A DNA stretch of 64,000 nt from Nectonema munidae (GCA_030549495.1 JAUIRK010000511.1:1222501-1286500), one strand, 5' to 3'. Positions 50,771 to 63,134 are shown, counted from the stretch's first letter. Notes: generated by a model from the sequence alone, not told the origin. A program made the numbers and translations.

Positions 50771-53700
50771 CTAAACAACAATAATAATTAGGCATAAAGA
50801 ATTGAGCATTATTTGGATAATACGAAGTGTCTTGCTTGCTTACCAGCTTATTTGAAACAGTTCATTTTGTTATTATAGATTAAATTAAGCAATTTTTTAA
50901 AGATTGGTATATTTATAGAACTGGCTAAGAAAGTTGAACGCTGTTTGTCTTTCCTTCATACGTCATGTGGTTCTCGAAGTATAAACTCTCAAATTTCGTT
51001 CAAAGGGGTCATTTTTGTTAAAATAGAGAATATTAAAAGCTGAAAATCTGTTGTCACAGAGATTGCTAAAAAAAAATTTTTACGAAGTCAAACAAAAGAT
51101 CTTTAAATTGATCTTTGACCCCCAAAAGATCATTTGACGTAGAAATCGATTTTTCTGTATATCGACCAAAGTTGCTAAAGAATAGAAATTTTCCTCATGC
51201 CACAAATTGATCTCAAAGTAGGAGAATTTAAGAGGATATGAGATAGAGACACGATTGACAATTAATTATACGCACGCAAGAAAACCTAAGTATTTTTTGG
51301 GTTTTTACCTAAAGAGACACTTTGGGCTAAAAATGACGCTTATATTTTTATTTGTTTACAAGATCACTTTCATTTCAGAGGAAAATATGCAAAACTATTT
51401 ACAAAATTATCGAGTTTAAAAAAGCAACAAATGAAAGTTCATGGCGAAAAAACAACCAATCAAAATCCTTAGATTCTGTAAATTACGAATTCAGTTCTGT
51501 GTGTATTATCCTTCAGCAATTGCAGATCTAGAACGAACATCTTCAAATTTTACTCAAATATGCCGAAACAAAGAACATGCTTTCTACTAAAAAGTTTTCA
51601 TTTTATAAAATAATGTTCATGCTCTCGTTTTAATTTAATAAAGTGTTGTTTTCGAGATTTTTTACAAAGTTTTTCAAACCTTCTTAAAAATTCCTATGAA
51701 AAAATTTAAAGGTGGTTTTGTTCAGGAAACTCGTGGCTTTTTACACGGTTGGAAGCAACAATGAGGAGATATTAGGATGAACTGAGGTTTTTCATCTTGA
51801 GGGTGTACAAAGACTTCGAGTCGAAAACGTTTGCATTTTATAAATCGTTTCAGCGTTTACCCGTCTTCTAAGCAGATTCGTGAAACACAATCAAGAAATA
51901 CAAAATGGAAGCGAACCTTTGAAGATCTTCTTGATGCAGAGCGGCTTGTCAATTCCGTTCAAAAAGTTCCTACCGCCTTCCAGCGAAAAGCCAAGGCCAC
52001 AGAGTCCTTTGCTGTCCAACACAACCCTCGTGTACTCGCGGTGCAACTGGGAAGAGGATGAGTGTGTGCTCTCTGAAACTGCGAAAAGAAACAAAGTAAA
52101 TTTAAAACTGCCAAGCTTTACACAAGTATCATTTGTAATGTCGTGAACAAGCGCCTCCTGGGTGCGTATTCTGTAAATTATGGGCTCGCTACTATATACG
52201 TAAAATTTAAGACGGAAAATAAAGATGTCAAGAGATCAGAATTAATTAATGAAAAGGGAACATGCCAAAGTGTGTATATTCTAAGGGAGTTCCAGCGGTC
52301 AGAATAAATCAGGGCAGGGGGGGGGAGCTTATCGACGGGCCTGGTAATAGCAATGGTCATAAATATAGGTTTAGTGTTTAAATGTGATCTAATTATTATA
52401 AAAGGTGTTATCCAGCACTGCTGCTGCATATACATGCATGTATCTGTATATAAATTAGCGAAAATATCGTATTTCAGTCAAGAAGTTTGAACGTTCGAGT
52501 TTTCACGTGCTCTAGCCCAAAAAAACCCTTTAATTTGAGGCGCAACTAAATATTCAGAATCTTCTTGGAGTTTGTGAAAAGATACCTTCATATAGAGATG
52601 TGTGGTTTGTTTGCAGTGCGTAGGGAAAAGGATGGGAGGCCGGGTTCTTCGAGGAATCTGCGTTGTTGGTGCTGTGGTAATTGCTGCCGCCATTCAAAAC
52701 GACTTCTTGGTGACAAGATGGAGTGAGGGACTGTGCGGATGAAGATTTGCTACGCGACAAAACCAGAACGACTTCGGGGCGAGGAGAACGCAGTATTTCC
52801 ACGCTTTGTCTGTGCGTCAGGTTCTTCATGTTTTTGCCGTTGATTGATAGGATGCGATCGTTTTTCTTGGCTCGACCATCCCTATCTGCTATGGAACCCA
52901 AGATGATTTTATAAATCTAAAACAGAGAATCAACAATCACGGATTAATAAAGGCATAATACCTAGGAACTTTTCATAAATTTATGCCTACGTAGAAAGTA
53001 GGACATTGGTCGGCATTGTGAGTTGGAGTTTTGGCGCCTAAAACTAAAAATATCATCGCCCGCGTAAAAAGAATTCTTGGTATTTATAATCGCCCAGGTT
53101 TAGGTTGTAAAATAAGAGTGTATCAGTTCAAAGCAATTTTCTTCATGGTAGCATAAAACCTCAATGTTTAAATGAGCTTTGTGCTGTGGAGACTATTTCG
53201 GAAGTAAAGTTACGTATTTTTTCAATCACAAATACTTTTGGAGCATCTTTTCACACAGCGAATTTTCCGAACAGCCAAGATGTGGATTGCTTGATTAAAA
53301 TAAGTTTAGAAGACTAAAAAAATTAACATCTGGGATTGAAGCCACATAAAAAAGTTAATGCCTCCGACTCATGTTATGTAAAAACAGTAACCGTTTTTTT
53401 CCTTTAATAAAAATAAGGGTATGTTTATCATATCAAAAAGATTTTTCTGGTACTTTGAAAGCTTTAAACGAATTTTTGGCTTACAATTAAAAAGCTTTAA
53501 TTTTCCATTAAAAAGTTTTTGGAATAAAGTATGTGTGTCTTAGCAAGAATGAATATACAGGTTCGTGATAGAAGTGATACGAAGACAGACTACTAAATTT
53601 TACTACGCCTCTACACAACAAACTGGAAAGTACTTTAATTCTGCTTCAAAAATAAATGTTAGTTTTTTTACTTGTTGTGAGACTTTTAAAATGCTATAAA

Positions 53701-56700
53701 AAATTTTATATAAAAAAAACTTGACACATATGTGAAGATTAAATTCAGAAAAAAAGAGGTGGCATTATCACAGAAGCTGATTTTCAATATAAGAACAAAG
53801 AAGGCTTAGTTTGGGAATAGAAGCCATGGCTTTGCACTATTAAAGCAAGAAATATGGACTACCTTATTCACGCTGCTTAGATGTCAAGCAAACGACACAA
53901 AAATCATACAAGTTGCTTTTCAAGACAAAGTTTTAGTGAAATGCTGCTTTGAATAAGTAATTAAGAAAAATATAATAGAGGTGATTATGTAGTCAAGCGA
54001 GTTATAGTCGGGCATTGATTCTTGGTGGTCCTTGCTTTCAAATCGCCGTGAAAGGTCAAATCCCTCCATTAAAAAGGCCTGCAATGTGAGATGTGCTTAC
54101 TTTAATGTCCTTTTGTTCCTGGTCAATTCCACCAGCCAGCGTGATGCCTATGCCACCTCCCATATGTTCTCTAAAGAGAATGATGACATGGATTTCATGA
54201 TCTGAAATGCCGCACTCGTCCAGAGACTGGTTTGCTTCATCGATCAAATGTTGGAGTTCCTTAATGAAAAGTATTGGAAACATTTGACATCTGTTAAAGA
54301 AGAGAAAACATAACTAACGGGAATTTTTAGCAATGCCCAAGCAATTGTTTTCAATTGCTAGTTGAATTTTACATTTGTTTGGGTTGAAGTCACCATAGGA
54401 ACTTGAATAAATTAAAAAACTTTTCAACTAATTATACAAAAGGGATATATTGAATTCAACGCAATATATTTTTTACAATTTCATTGAAGAAAATAAAAGA
54501 AATTTAGGAGAACTGGCTTTTTTTAAATAAATTAAACATCCCAAAAATCATCCATACTCGTTCCTTGATAACTTGTTCCATTTTAAAATTTGTTTAACGC
54601 TAAATTTTTGATACTTTCGTTATTAGAGATTCCCAAATATGGTAAGGAAAAGTATGGAGAATAGACAGGAGAGGGTAGTGAGGAATTACTTGTGGTGAAA
54701 GGTAGCTAGTAGAAGAAGTGATGGAAACAACAGAATTGAGAGAAGCAATGGAACCGCGAGAATCGGAACGCGGAAAGTTGCGAGAAGAGGCGAAGATGGA
54801 CGAAGAAAGGTTGCCAAAGCTCTGATTAGAGTCAACAAGGATGGAAGAATTTGTAGAGGAGTAGAATGTGGTGGTGCTAGAACCATTGCCAATGCTGCTA
54901 GAGATAGGCGCTTGTAAGGAAGGATCTTCTTGGTTCAAGGACTGCAGAGATGAGAGTTCAGAGGAGTCACAGGCCGTGGAGTCGGTAAAAATGGAGGCAG
55001 TCAAGTTTTGGGATTGAGAATTTTCGGCTGTAGAAACGGAAAGAAGCGACGATGACGAGGAAGAAGGCGAAGAGAGGAACTCATGGTAGGATTTGGCCAC
55101 GTTTCGCTGCTGATAAGAGGAATGTGGTGTGCTGCTTTTGGCGCCTTTGCAAGAGACGTCATCTGCTTCAATGTCATTCTGAAGTAGAAATGTGTATGAG
55201 GGGTGGAGAAAGTCATCCTAGAAAGGAGCTTGTTCAATTATCAACTACACTTTGATTCGCTTGGGACTAAAGCATGTCAAAGGATGTTCAAATTCTCTTC
55301 GACAAAATGCATAAAGCGCCTTATCACTCAAACTTGCTTAGCAAGCCTCATGCCGATCGCTTGCTAATTTTTTGGAATTGTAAACATCTCCTTCATTTCT
55401 CCCTTTCCCAAGATTATTAGATTTAATAAAAATAAGATTTTAGATTATGAAAAATAATTTCAAAAAAAAAACTAATTCTAAGCAACTTGATAAATTGATT
55501 CAGAAAGTGGAGTTGCTTATAAAAAGGGTGTAAGCATGACACTTTAAAGGTTTTTTGAAAAAATTATTCTACGACGTAGACGATTTCTCAATTTTAGAAA
55601 AGTTTCAATTTACTTTATTTCGTATGTTTTTCGTGAGACCATGAGGGTTAAGTTCCAATATTCCCAATCTTGATATCTTTTTCTACATGAGAAAGGTTAT
55701 AAGTCTAGAATCAATAAATAATATAATATGGTATTTTAAATTATGTTTTTAAAGAAGCAAAAAATCAAAAAAGTTTACCCAACTTAATTAGCTTATTAAA
55801 TCCCTTTGTCAATCGAAATCATTTTTCTCTTTACCGTATTCAAGCATTTATATTCATTTTTTCTACCACGCTATCGTCGTATTAACATAGTTCTTATAAA
55901 AATTACGTCATCTTTAAAATCATGAAAAAGTTTTAAATTTTGGGCAATTTTCGAAATTTAGAAGGCTCTGGTAAAACAATATCCTGGAAAGTATTTGGGG
56001 TAATTACTTGATATTTGACACAAGTTTTTCACCGCTACCCATAACAAGAATTACAGTTTGCATCGCAACCCATAATACTTAGGTGTAATAAGACAAACTC
56101 TGTTCACCGCGTTCATTTATTCAGCATTCATGATTTATATGCATATTACTACCTACCGACGATTTATGAGTGCTGGTCTAGTTAGTCTATAAGAAATGTA
56201 AATAATACAAAATCATCTTTTTAAAAATGGATAAATCCGAGGAAGCAAATATATTTGTGACAGCACCCTTTCATCCAACATTGAAAATCATCTGTCAGTT
56301 GTGAAACTGAATAAAGTCCGTGAATAACTTTGAAAAAAATTTTTAAATGAAGGATTAATATTTGACAAAATTTTTGAGTAAAATAATTTATCTAGTCAGT
56401 CTGCTATGAACACACAACAAATGTGTTTTTAATCTTTTCCTCAGGAAAAGCGTGTGCTTTCATTTTCACTGCAATTGAAAATATTAAAAGAAGACGATTT
56501 TCATTTCTTGGGGTACAGTGATTCTCACTTTCAATTGAGATGTTGATCCTCAGAGAGATCAGCACAAATATAAAAAAACATGAGAGGACGCAGGGTGGGG
56601 ATTAACTTTGCAAAAGAACTTACTATAAGAGTTGAATTGAGAGAGTGGAGGAAAATAGGTGATGAGTCGGGAGAGGGTGATGGTAGGGTGCGTAAAGGAC

Positions 56701-59700
56701 TGTGGGTGGCGATTGAAGGAACAGATGTTGCTGCCTTTGTTTTGGACTGTTGATTGCTTAAATTGGATTGCAGTTTATTTTTGGCGGGAAGAGAGGCAGT
56801 TGATTTGCAAAAGATTTCTTCGTAAGATTTGGTTGGGCACAAAAATTGGTGTGGGTTAAATTTGGAAGTGGTAAATACAGTGGACGTTGGCATGGACGTG
56901 CTCGAGGAATGCGAAGTTGGGAATGTAGGATTTGAGATTCGGGTGGTCTCTGAAAAAAAAAGATTGTTCTTAGATTTGAGTAGATTTTCCATCAACAACA
57001 CAATCGAATTCAAATCAATGCACACAAATATACCTTTTACAGATTGATCCTTCTTAATGAAAACACTCACAAAGGGTGTACGCGAGCATGTGGTATAAAT
57101 CGGGACAACTGAACACGAGCGAAAAGATATTTTAACATATGGATACAGAATCTATATGAAGAACTGATTATCGGGATTAAAATCTTAGATGTATCGGGTG
57201 CAAAAATTTCAATATCCGCCGAAGAGGGTACCAAATTTGACATCCTAGGGAATGCGGATTTTTTAATAGATATTCAAAATTTTTGAATATTTGAAACCAA
57301 ATTTGATAAATGTAACACGCCAACTCTTCGCTTCCAAATACGACTAATAAAGGCTCAGCCCATTTGCCTACAAAAATTAAAGTATTTTTTTCTTTATTCT
57401 AAATTTTATCAGATACCGACCCAAGATATGACTCTGTTTTCTTTAGAAACTCGTGTATAAGGTATGATCATACTCATGTTCTAAAAGTTGAAATTAAATA
57501 ATCACTTTCAGCATGTAATGCTGTCCATTCGGTGATGGCCAAAAGAGACACAAAAAAGAAGGAAAGAAATGGAAACAATGTTGACATTTTTGAAGAACCA
57601 TGCCAAAAAATTTCATACATGTGATAGAAGATGGCAGCTTTCAAATATACTAGATGTTGATGAGAGCAAAAAATTAAGAAGTAAAAACGAAATGAAAGGA
57701 ATATTAATTTTTTTAATCTGATTTATCAATATTAAATATCCAAATCAAAGAAAGCTTCATTTTTTGAAAGTCCTTTTAAATTTCTTCTCTAAAATAACAG
57801 TTGTTGAAAACTCTCAAGGCATAAATATGTTCCACACTAAAAAATGGTTGAGGGTAAGAACGGAAATTAGCATTATATATAAAAAAAATTCAAGAGGTAA
57901 TTTGATAAATATTTTTGTGTGTGGGAACATGAGTCGGTAAGATTTTCGAAAGAACAATTTCGGTCTTTACAGGACTCTCATACACGCGTATATACTAAAA
58001 AATCTTTGAACCCTGCTGATATTATTTTAGACTTTTCTGCCAACGCCTTTACACCACATATGTTACAACAAATCCTTTGAGGAGTGAGATTTGAAAGAAT
58101 AATAGACTGATTTTTAACGGAATTATATACTGGTTTCCAAAAAAGACACACTGGTTTCCAACGGGTTAAATGTTCTTCAGCTCGGCCTTAAGAAGTGATA
58201 AAAAAAAGGTGTACTTGTTTCAGATTGAGGAATGGAGAGTGAAGCATCTTCATCCCTGGAAGATTGACAATATTGCGAATCTTAAAAAGCAAATGAGGAG
58301 GTGGTGAGAAGAGACAAGAGAGCGAAAACAAATGCCTACCGTCAAACACGAACTTCTTATTGCGGAGTGCAGCCAAGCCAAACGTATTCATGTCGTAAAC
58401 GGAAAACTCATCATCGCCAAAGCGGCCATTAGAAGGAAGAGGATTGCCTTTGTTGTTGTTGTTGTTAGTGGCATTGGCAGGAATGTGATTGTTGCAGATT
58501 TTGCTCTTGATACTCAGGTGCTGTCCTTTATCACTTTCTACCAAAATAAAGAATTATATCTTTTAATGACGAAACGACAAATCCGTAACTTTTTTTTTGT
58601 ATTTCGGAATATGTTTTGTAAAAGTATTAAACAGAAAGTAAGAGACAAAATGAGATGATTAGCTTCGCAAAAGTGTCTGGAAAAATAATCATGGGAGAAA
58701 ACTTCCAATTTAAGAATAAATGTGAGGGAATATAACGACGCTTCGCTACTATGGTTTAAGTCTAGGCTTTCGTCCTATGAGTCCTAACTTGAAGCGGAAA
58801 AAGAAGTAGCTGTAAAATTTGTTCCTGACTTTATCAAATTTGTTTATGATAAAAATTAAGATCCCCTTTAAATTTACAATATTTTCGAAAGAGCGTTTGT
58901 AATGTATGCAAAACATATCTCCAAAAACATATTTTGAAAATTCACCACTTTCAACGTCAAATTAATCTGGATTTGGAATTATTTTATCCCAATTTATCGT
59001 GAGTAGGGGGGTTGGTTAGATACTACGCTTCTATAACTCAAGGTCTTGGGTTCGATCCCGCATCAAGCCTGCCTTCCTCATAGTTCGATACAAGCGGCGC
59101 AAGTGTGCCTTCTCGATGAAAACACCCACCTTATGGTACCTTTTTATCTCATTTAAAATATTTAATTCTTCCCTTTTATCTCAATAAAATCATATTTTTG
59201 TCATTTTAGCTTTGTTCTTCAAAGTAATTTTGTAGATCAAAAGTAGGCAAGTAAAATTATGAGTCAAATAAAGTTACATTTTGCGTAGTGATAAAACGAA
59301 AAATCGCTAATCCAATATAATACAGGCCAGTCCGGAGAATTTCGCGTTAGTGATAATCGAGTGTAATAAAATTTTGCCCATTTTATAATATGATACAAGG
59401 CCTGAATTTTCAGATGGAGGTTCGAGGACACACATGGAGGTTTCGGGAGGTGTTGAGGAGAGGAAGAAAGTAAATGGAAATAATCAGAAGAAACGCAGAC
59501 TCGAAGTACTTGCAGAAGTCCGACTCGCTTGAATTTCGACAAATATTGGATGAAGTATATAAGAAATGATGCACAGAAAGAAGAGAGTTAATTCTACGTG
59601 AAGAAACAAAAGAACTTTGAACTTTCCGAATGATTAAATCGTTCAGTTCCCCCAAGGCAAAGATATCTTGTGGGTTGGCTTTGAATGAAGAAAAGTGGGC

Positions 59701-62700
59701 GAGGCAGATTTATGGTGTCTTCAAAACGTGAAGCTTCAATGATACGTGAAGCGAGATTCAGTGGGACTGATTCTGGCGCGCTGGTCAGACATCATCTCTG
59801 AGATTATCGGGTAATTTAGCCTTGGAAAAATTAGGACAAAAGGTAGATGACTATCAATGTTAAAAAGGTGAATTTTTTTAGGTCTTTGTAAACGAGAAAC
59901 CCAAAGTCTAAAAATGCAGTTTTTACCATAAACAATGGTAATAAAATTTAAAATATTTCTTCATCAATGGCCATTTTAATTTGAGTTAATGGGTCAACGA
60001 CCTAAATGCACTTTAGAAAGATAAAAATGGCCGGCCTTTTTAAACGCTTTTCAAATACAAATTGTCGGAATATTTTGACGTCTAAGTGGTTGAAAAGGAA
60101 TAAAAAATTTTGGCGCATCATCAACAGAAAACGCCATATTTAGCGTGCCTATATCGGCACTATGCTGGCCACTCCTGGACTAAGAAATATAAAATTTGAC
60201 ATGATAAAAGATGGGGAAAATTATGATTAGTTCAAATAGTCAGTCCATTAGTCCATGCTTATATAACGTAAATGAAAGTGGAGATGGTGTTATGTTTGTG
60301 GATACGAAGCTCACTCCGACTTTCAAAGCAGGGAGAGAGGGAGAAAAGTGGAGAAGATGCAGCTTACCTGATTCATAGAAAAGGGAAGAAAGAGCAAATG
60401 ATTCATACAAATGAAATGCAGCAAAGAAAATGTGTCAGACAGGTTGTGTGTGTGGAGTCGGCGAAGCAAAGACAAGAAAATGAATTTGGTATTTCAAGAT
60501 TGAAGAAATAGATGAGAGAGAGAGGGAGGGAGAGGGAGAGAGAAAATGTCTTTGTGAAGAAAAGGGAGGAATGAAATGAAAGTGTTTTTTGTGAAAGGGC
60601 AGAAAACGGCTTTAGGCAAAAGTGGTTGTGGAAGTAGTAGTTTATTTTTTTGCAAGATTGATTATTTCGGCGGCACTCACTGCAAAATGGCCTTTTAATG
60701 CATCCATCGCACAGACATGAATTCTCATGATAAGTCAATTGTGGATAGTAAGGCGCGAGTGTGTGACGTGTTGGAACGCCCTTTGAACTGTCAACTGACA
60801 ACGTGAGAGGAAGAACTCCTTCTCAGGTTTACAACGGTTAAATCAAAATATGATGAAATCGATTACCTGTTGTTTTATGCATTGAAAATTGCATTCAAGG
60901 TGTTTTCAAGATTAATTTCACAATATTTTGTATACAAATTTGTGTAATTTATAATTTTGAAAAGTTTATAAAAGCCTATAAAACTCAGAACTAGGATTGC
61001 CATATTTCTACACATTCAGACCGGGACAAAAATGGCATTGAAAAAGTTGAGACTTTCTGGAATTCCGTTATACATTTTGATATTTTTTAATCGCAAACTA
61101 TTTGCTTAAAACATTTTTGAATTTCATAACCTCACATTTAAAAAAAAAGAGGGTCAACTTTCAAATTTTCACCGTCTCAGTTGACATCTTCTTCGTGATA
61201 AAAGGGAGGTTAAAACACCAAGAAAAAACTCCGTTGCTTGAGGCTCGTCATTTATGAAGAAACTTTATTAGAGATGTTTCGGATGTGAAATTTTTTGTAT
61301 CCGTAGATGCGAATATCAAAGTTGACATCCTAGCGAACGCGGGTATCATAATAGCTATTCTGAGCAAACGCTTAAAAATTTTTTGGATAAAGTGAAAATT
61401 CAAATATTCCAAAAAAAGCTTTGAAGAAAAAAAAAATTTTTTTTTAAAAAAAAGTAAAATGTTTGAAAATTGGGGATGAAGGTGTTATTGTGGATGTTGA
61501 AACTCAAATGATCCGAGGAAGAGGATGTAACTTTTTTGTGGATATCCGATACATCTCTACTTTATATATATTGTGTATTTTACCTGAAGAACTTGTCAAC
61601 CAAGACATCGAAAATTTGATTATTTTGATTATTTGACAGATATATTATTTAATATCGTGAAAAAATTGCAAAACTATAGGTAATAACTTATGTAACATCG
61701 TCTCCCCGAATGAGGTATATCAAATCTTACATCTAGCAAAAATATGAACTGACAGATTGGAGATGAACCATCGCAGTATACAGGTTGGAGATGAACCATC
61801 GTAGTATACAGGAATAATGTATATAGGTAATAACTTATTTAACATCGTCTCCCCGAATGAAGTATATCAAATCTTACATCTAGCAAAAATATGAACTGAC
61901 AAATTGGAGATGAACCATCGCGGTATACAGGTTGGAGATGAATCATCGTAGTATACAGGTTACAGATGACACTCAAGTTGTCTACCAGCGTTCAATCGAA
62001 CAGGTTATGAGTATATATATATAACGGTACAAAAATATTTTCAATGAAGTGAGATCAAATTTCATTCCATTTTTAGCTCTTCAAGAACATTTTCAAAATC
62101 AGAAGGATTTTTAAAATGGAATAAAATTTTACCTCACTCCATTTCAAATATTTTTGTACGTTCATATATATATTTACGCTAATTTTTGGCCCAAAAATGT
62201 TATAATTCTAAAAGTTTCGTTTTTTTATTTTCAAACAGTATTATGAAAAAATAGATTTAATATAACTTAGTGAAAAATATTTATTGAATATTTAATTAAT
62301 TTTTTTATAATAAAAAAATTCAATTTTTAAATATACGAAAATGAATTCAACTATATTCAATTATTATCAATATTTCATTTATATTGTTGTTATGTATAAA
62401 AGAATAATAATAATATTGGAATATAAATTCCATTTTCAATTTAAGTAGCTGTATGACGTAGGACTTATTTTAGAATTTATAAATGTAATAACCAAATGGA
62501 TGATAAATGCGAAAAAATGGAGGATTAAAATTTAGGTTAGATAATGACAAAATGGCTCTAAAATCCCAAATCAAGAGGAAGAGAAAAGACATTTTTACGT
62601 GAATCGATTCGCAACTTTGGAAATTGAGGATTCGAATTATTAGGGAGAAATGAGTGCGGATTTGTGCAGAAATGATGAGTAGAAAGTGCAGTGGTTTTCG

Positions 62701-63134
62701 GCGTAGCCTTTGATGCTTTTGAAAGATGGACTAGATTTTGAACGCCATAATCCTCATCTTTGTCCAAAGGAAGATTAGCGGGATGGCCTTCACCTTCACA
62801 TTCATAGGAAGGACTCCGTGACAATCGCTCATCAACTGCAAGACCATTTTCTCGGGGTAGAGTAGTAGGCTCGTGATTGGTGGAATCAGGAGGCGTAATG
62901 CCATTGGTCAGTTTGTGGAGGAGTTCATTGATGGGAGAGTAGTGTCTGGAGGTAGGGGATATCGGGGTGAGTTGGTGCTGATGACTTTTATTGCAAATGA
63001 TGACGTTGTTGGCGGGATGAAGATTGACGTAAGAAGGGGTGTTGCTACAGGCTGACTCGAACAGGGACGCTAAAGCGGAAACTCTGCCACAAGCACTCTC
63101 GCAGTCTTCATCGCAGACGCCGTTCATTCCAGAA
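50577..63134 (-). CDS. IL16/PDZD2-like PDZ scaffold, 3' nine exons
   Basis: The C-terminus matches mature human IL-16 and the last PDZ of PDZD2. Final PDZ: CGLGFSLEGGRNFLNGIDKP, then IKKIFKG joined to GSAERCEKLNVGDEIIEING, TAMQGRSHFEAWKYLKSL and VSLLVFSR. Penultimate PDZ: IHVIILFREHMGGGIGITLA, then IYKIILGSIADRDGRAKKND and RILSINGKNMKNLTHRQSVE. Exons on the minus strand are 63134-62599, 60794-60681, 58537-58340, 56949-56624, 55178-54690, 54259-54101, 52916-52586, 52078-51917 and 50770-50577. Every junction is phase-consistent, giving about 835 codons. The part upstream of the PDZs is Ser/Pro/Asn-rich and probably disordered. IL16 and PDZD2 are cytoplasmic PDZ scaffolds in vertebrates; the role here is inferred only from homology. 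The true start may lie beyond the window. Confidence 0.88.
51917..52078 (-). CDS. PDZ gene exon, first half of last PDZ
   Basis: Acceptor CTTTTCGCAG, donor GTTCGC. Ser-rich lead-in SESTHSSSSQLHREYTRVVL, then GLGFSLEGG and KPLCIKKIFKG. Confidence 0.92.
52586..52916 (-). CDS. PDZ gene exon, second half of penultimate PDZ and linker
   Basis: Acceptor TCTGTTTTAG, donor GTATCT. DRILSINGKNMKNLTHRQSV and PEVVLVLSRSKSSSAQSL, followed by a polar inter-PDZ linker. Confidence 0.92.
52917..54100. other. PDZ gene intron, nothing recognised
   Basis: Mixed-composition intron between the two halves of the penultimate PDZ. No repeat pair or coding domain seen. Confidence 0.45.
54101..54259 (-). CDS. PDZ gene exon, first half of penultimate PDZ
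   Basis: Acceptor CATTAAG, donor GTAAGC. 53 codons: ELQHLIDEANQSLDECGISD then the beta-strand and carboxylate loop GGGIGITLAGG. The loop reads GIGI where most PDZs have GLGF. Confidence 0.9.
54690..55178 (-). CDS. PDZ gene exon, Ser-rich
   Basis: Acceptor TTCTACTTCAG, donor GTAATT. 163 codons beginning NDIEADDVSCKGAKSSTPHS, with polyserine (SSPSSSSSSLL) and SRGSIASLNSVVSITSSTSY. Confidence 0.75.
55179..56623. other. PDZ gene intron, nothing recognised
   Basis: AT-rich, with no ORF or element that I can support. Confidence 0.45.
56624..56949 (-). CDS. PDZ gene exon, Ser/Pro/Thr-rich
   Basis: Acceptor TTTTTTTCAG, donor GTAAGT. It encodes RISNPTFPTSHSSSTSMPTS and THSPLRTLPSPSPDSSPIFL. Confidence 0.75.
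57181..57310 (+). mobile_element. Diverged copy of the 61.27-kb MITE
   Basis: TTAGATGTATCGGGTG…AATATCCGCCGAAG…TTTGACATCCTAGGGAATGC parallels TAGAGATGTTTCGGATG…AATATCAAAG…TTGACATCCTAGCGAACGC at 61,269. Only the left part is recognisable. Confidence 0.55.
57503..57534 (+). repeat. 32-bp repeat, copy 1
   Basis: CACTTTCAGCATGTAATGCT plus GTCCATTCGGTG matches 63,666-63,697 with two mismatches. Sequences outside differ. Confidence 0.75.
58340..58537 (-). CDS. PDZ gene exon, Asn-rich linker
   Basis: Acceptor TTTTGGTAG, donor GTAGGC. It encodes NATNNNNNKGNPLPSNGRFG and EFSVYDMNTFGLAALRNKKF. Confidence 0.72.
59010..59126 (+). repeat. tRNA-derived SINE, copy 2
   Basis: Nearly identical to 19,434-19,551 through GGTTGGTTAGATACTACGCT and the B box GGTTCGATCCC (59,049-59,059). 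The body is slightly diverged. It is in an intron of the PDZ gene, on the opposite strand. Confidence 0.78.
59127..60500. other. PDZ gene intron, possible cryptic exon
   Basis: On the minus strand, 59,570-59,800 holds short frames (NLASRIIEASRFEDTINLPR) after an acceptor-like CTGACCAG. The flanking exons already join in phase without it, so I do not call an exon. Confidence 0.3.
60510..60545 (+). repeat. (GA)n-rich microsatellite
   Basis: GAGAGAGAGGGAGGGAGAGG and neighbours, 130 bp downstream of a PDZ-gene exon (in transcript sense, within the next intron). Confidence 0.8.
60681..60794 (-). CDS. PDZ gene exon, Cys-rich
   Basis: Acceptor CGTTGTCAG, donor GTGAGT. It encodes VPTRHTLAPYYPQLTYHENS and CLCDGCIKRPFC. 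The phase fits both neighbours. The CxCxxC…C cluster is not a domain I recognise. Confidence 0.68.
61269..61559. mobile_element. 291-bp MITE with TIRs
   Basis: The left end is TAGAGATGTTTCGGATGTG; the right end, reverse-complemented, is TAGAGATGTATCGGATATCC. CTTTAT flanks both sides (61,263-61,268 and 61,560-61,565). No coding capacity. It is in a PDZ-gene intron. Confidence 0.8.
61675..61968 (+). repeat. 147-bp tandem duplication with nested 28-bp repeats
   Basis: TATAGGTAATAACTTA recurs at 61,675 and 61,822, and the two units are nearly identical. Within each unit TTGGAGATGAACCATCG…GTATACAGG is itself repeated at 28-bp spacing. Confidence 0.9.
62023..62165. repeat. Foldback MITE, arms about 50 bp
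   Basis: GTACAAAAATATTTTCAATG…CATTCCATTTT (left arm) pairs with AAAATGGAATAAAA…ATTTCAAATATTTTTGTAC (right arm), with a central loop of about 35 bp. TATATATA flanks both sides, which suggests insertion into a TA repeat. Confidence 0.8.
62599..63134 (-). CDS. PDZ gene, first exon in window
   Basis: Acceptor GATTTAG, donor GTAAAA. It encodes MNGVCDEDCESACGRVSALA and a polar linker (HQHQLTPISPTSRHYSPINE). The ATG at 63,125 could be the start, but the good acceptor just ahead suggests an upstream exon. Confidence 0.7.

Noticed and set aside
54686-55237. Alternative minus-strand frames over the Ser-rich PDZ-gene exon
   Set aside because: Splice phases to both neighbouring exons fit only the polyserine frame.
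59570-59820. Candidate extra exon of the PDZ gene
   Set aside because: The exons at 60.7 and 58.4 kb already join in phase, and the candidate's borders do not preserve it.
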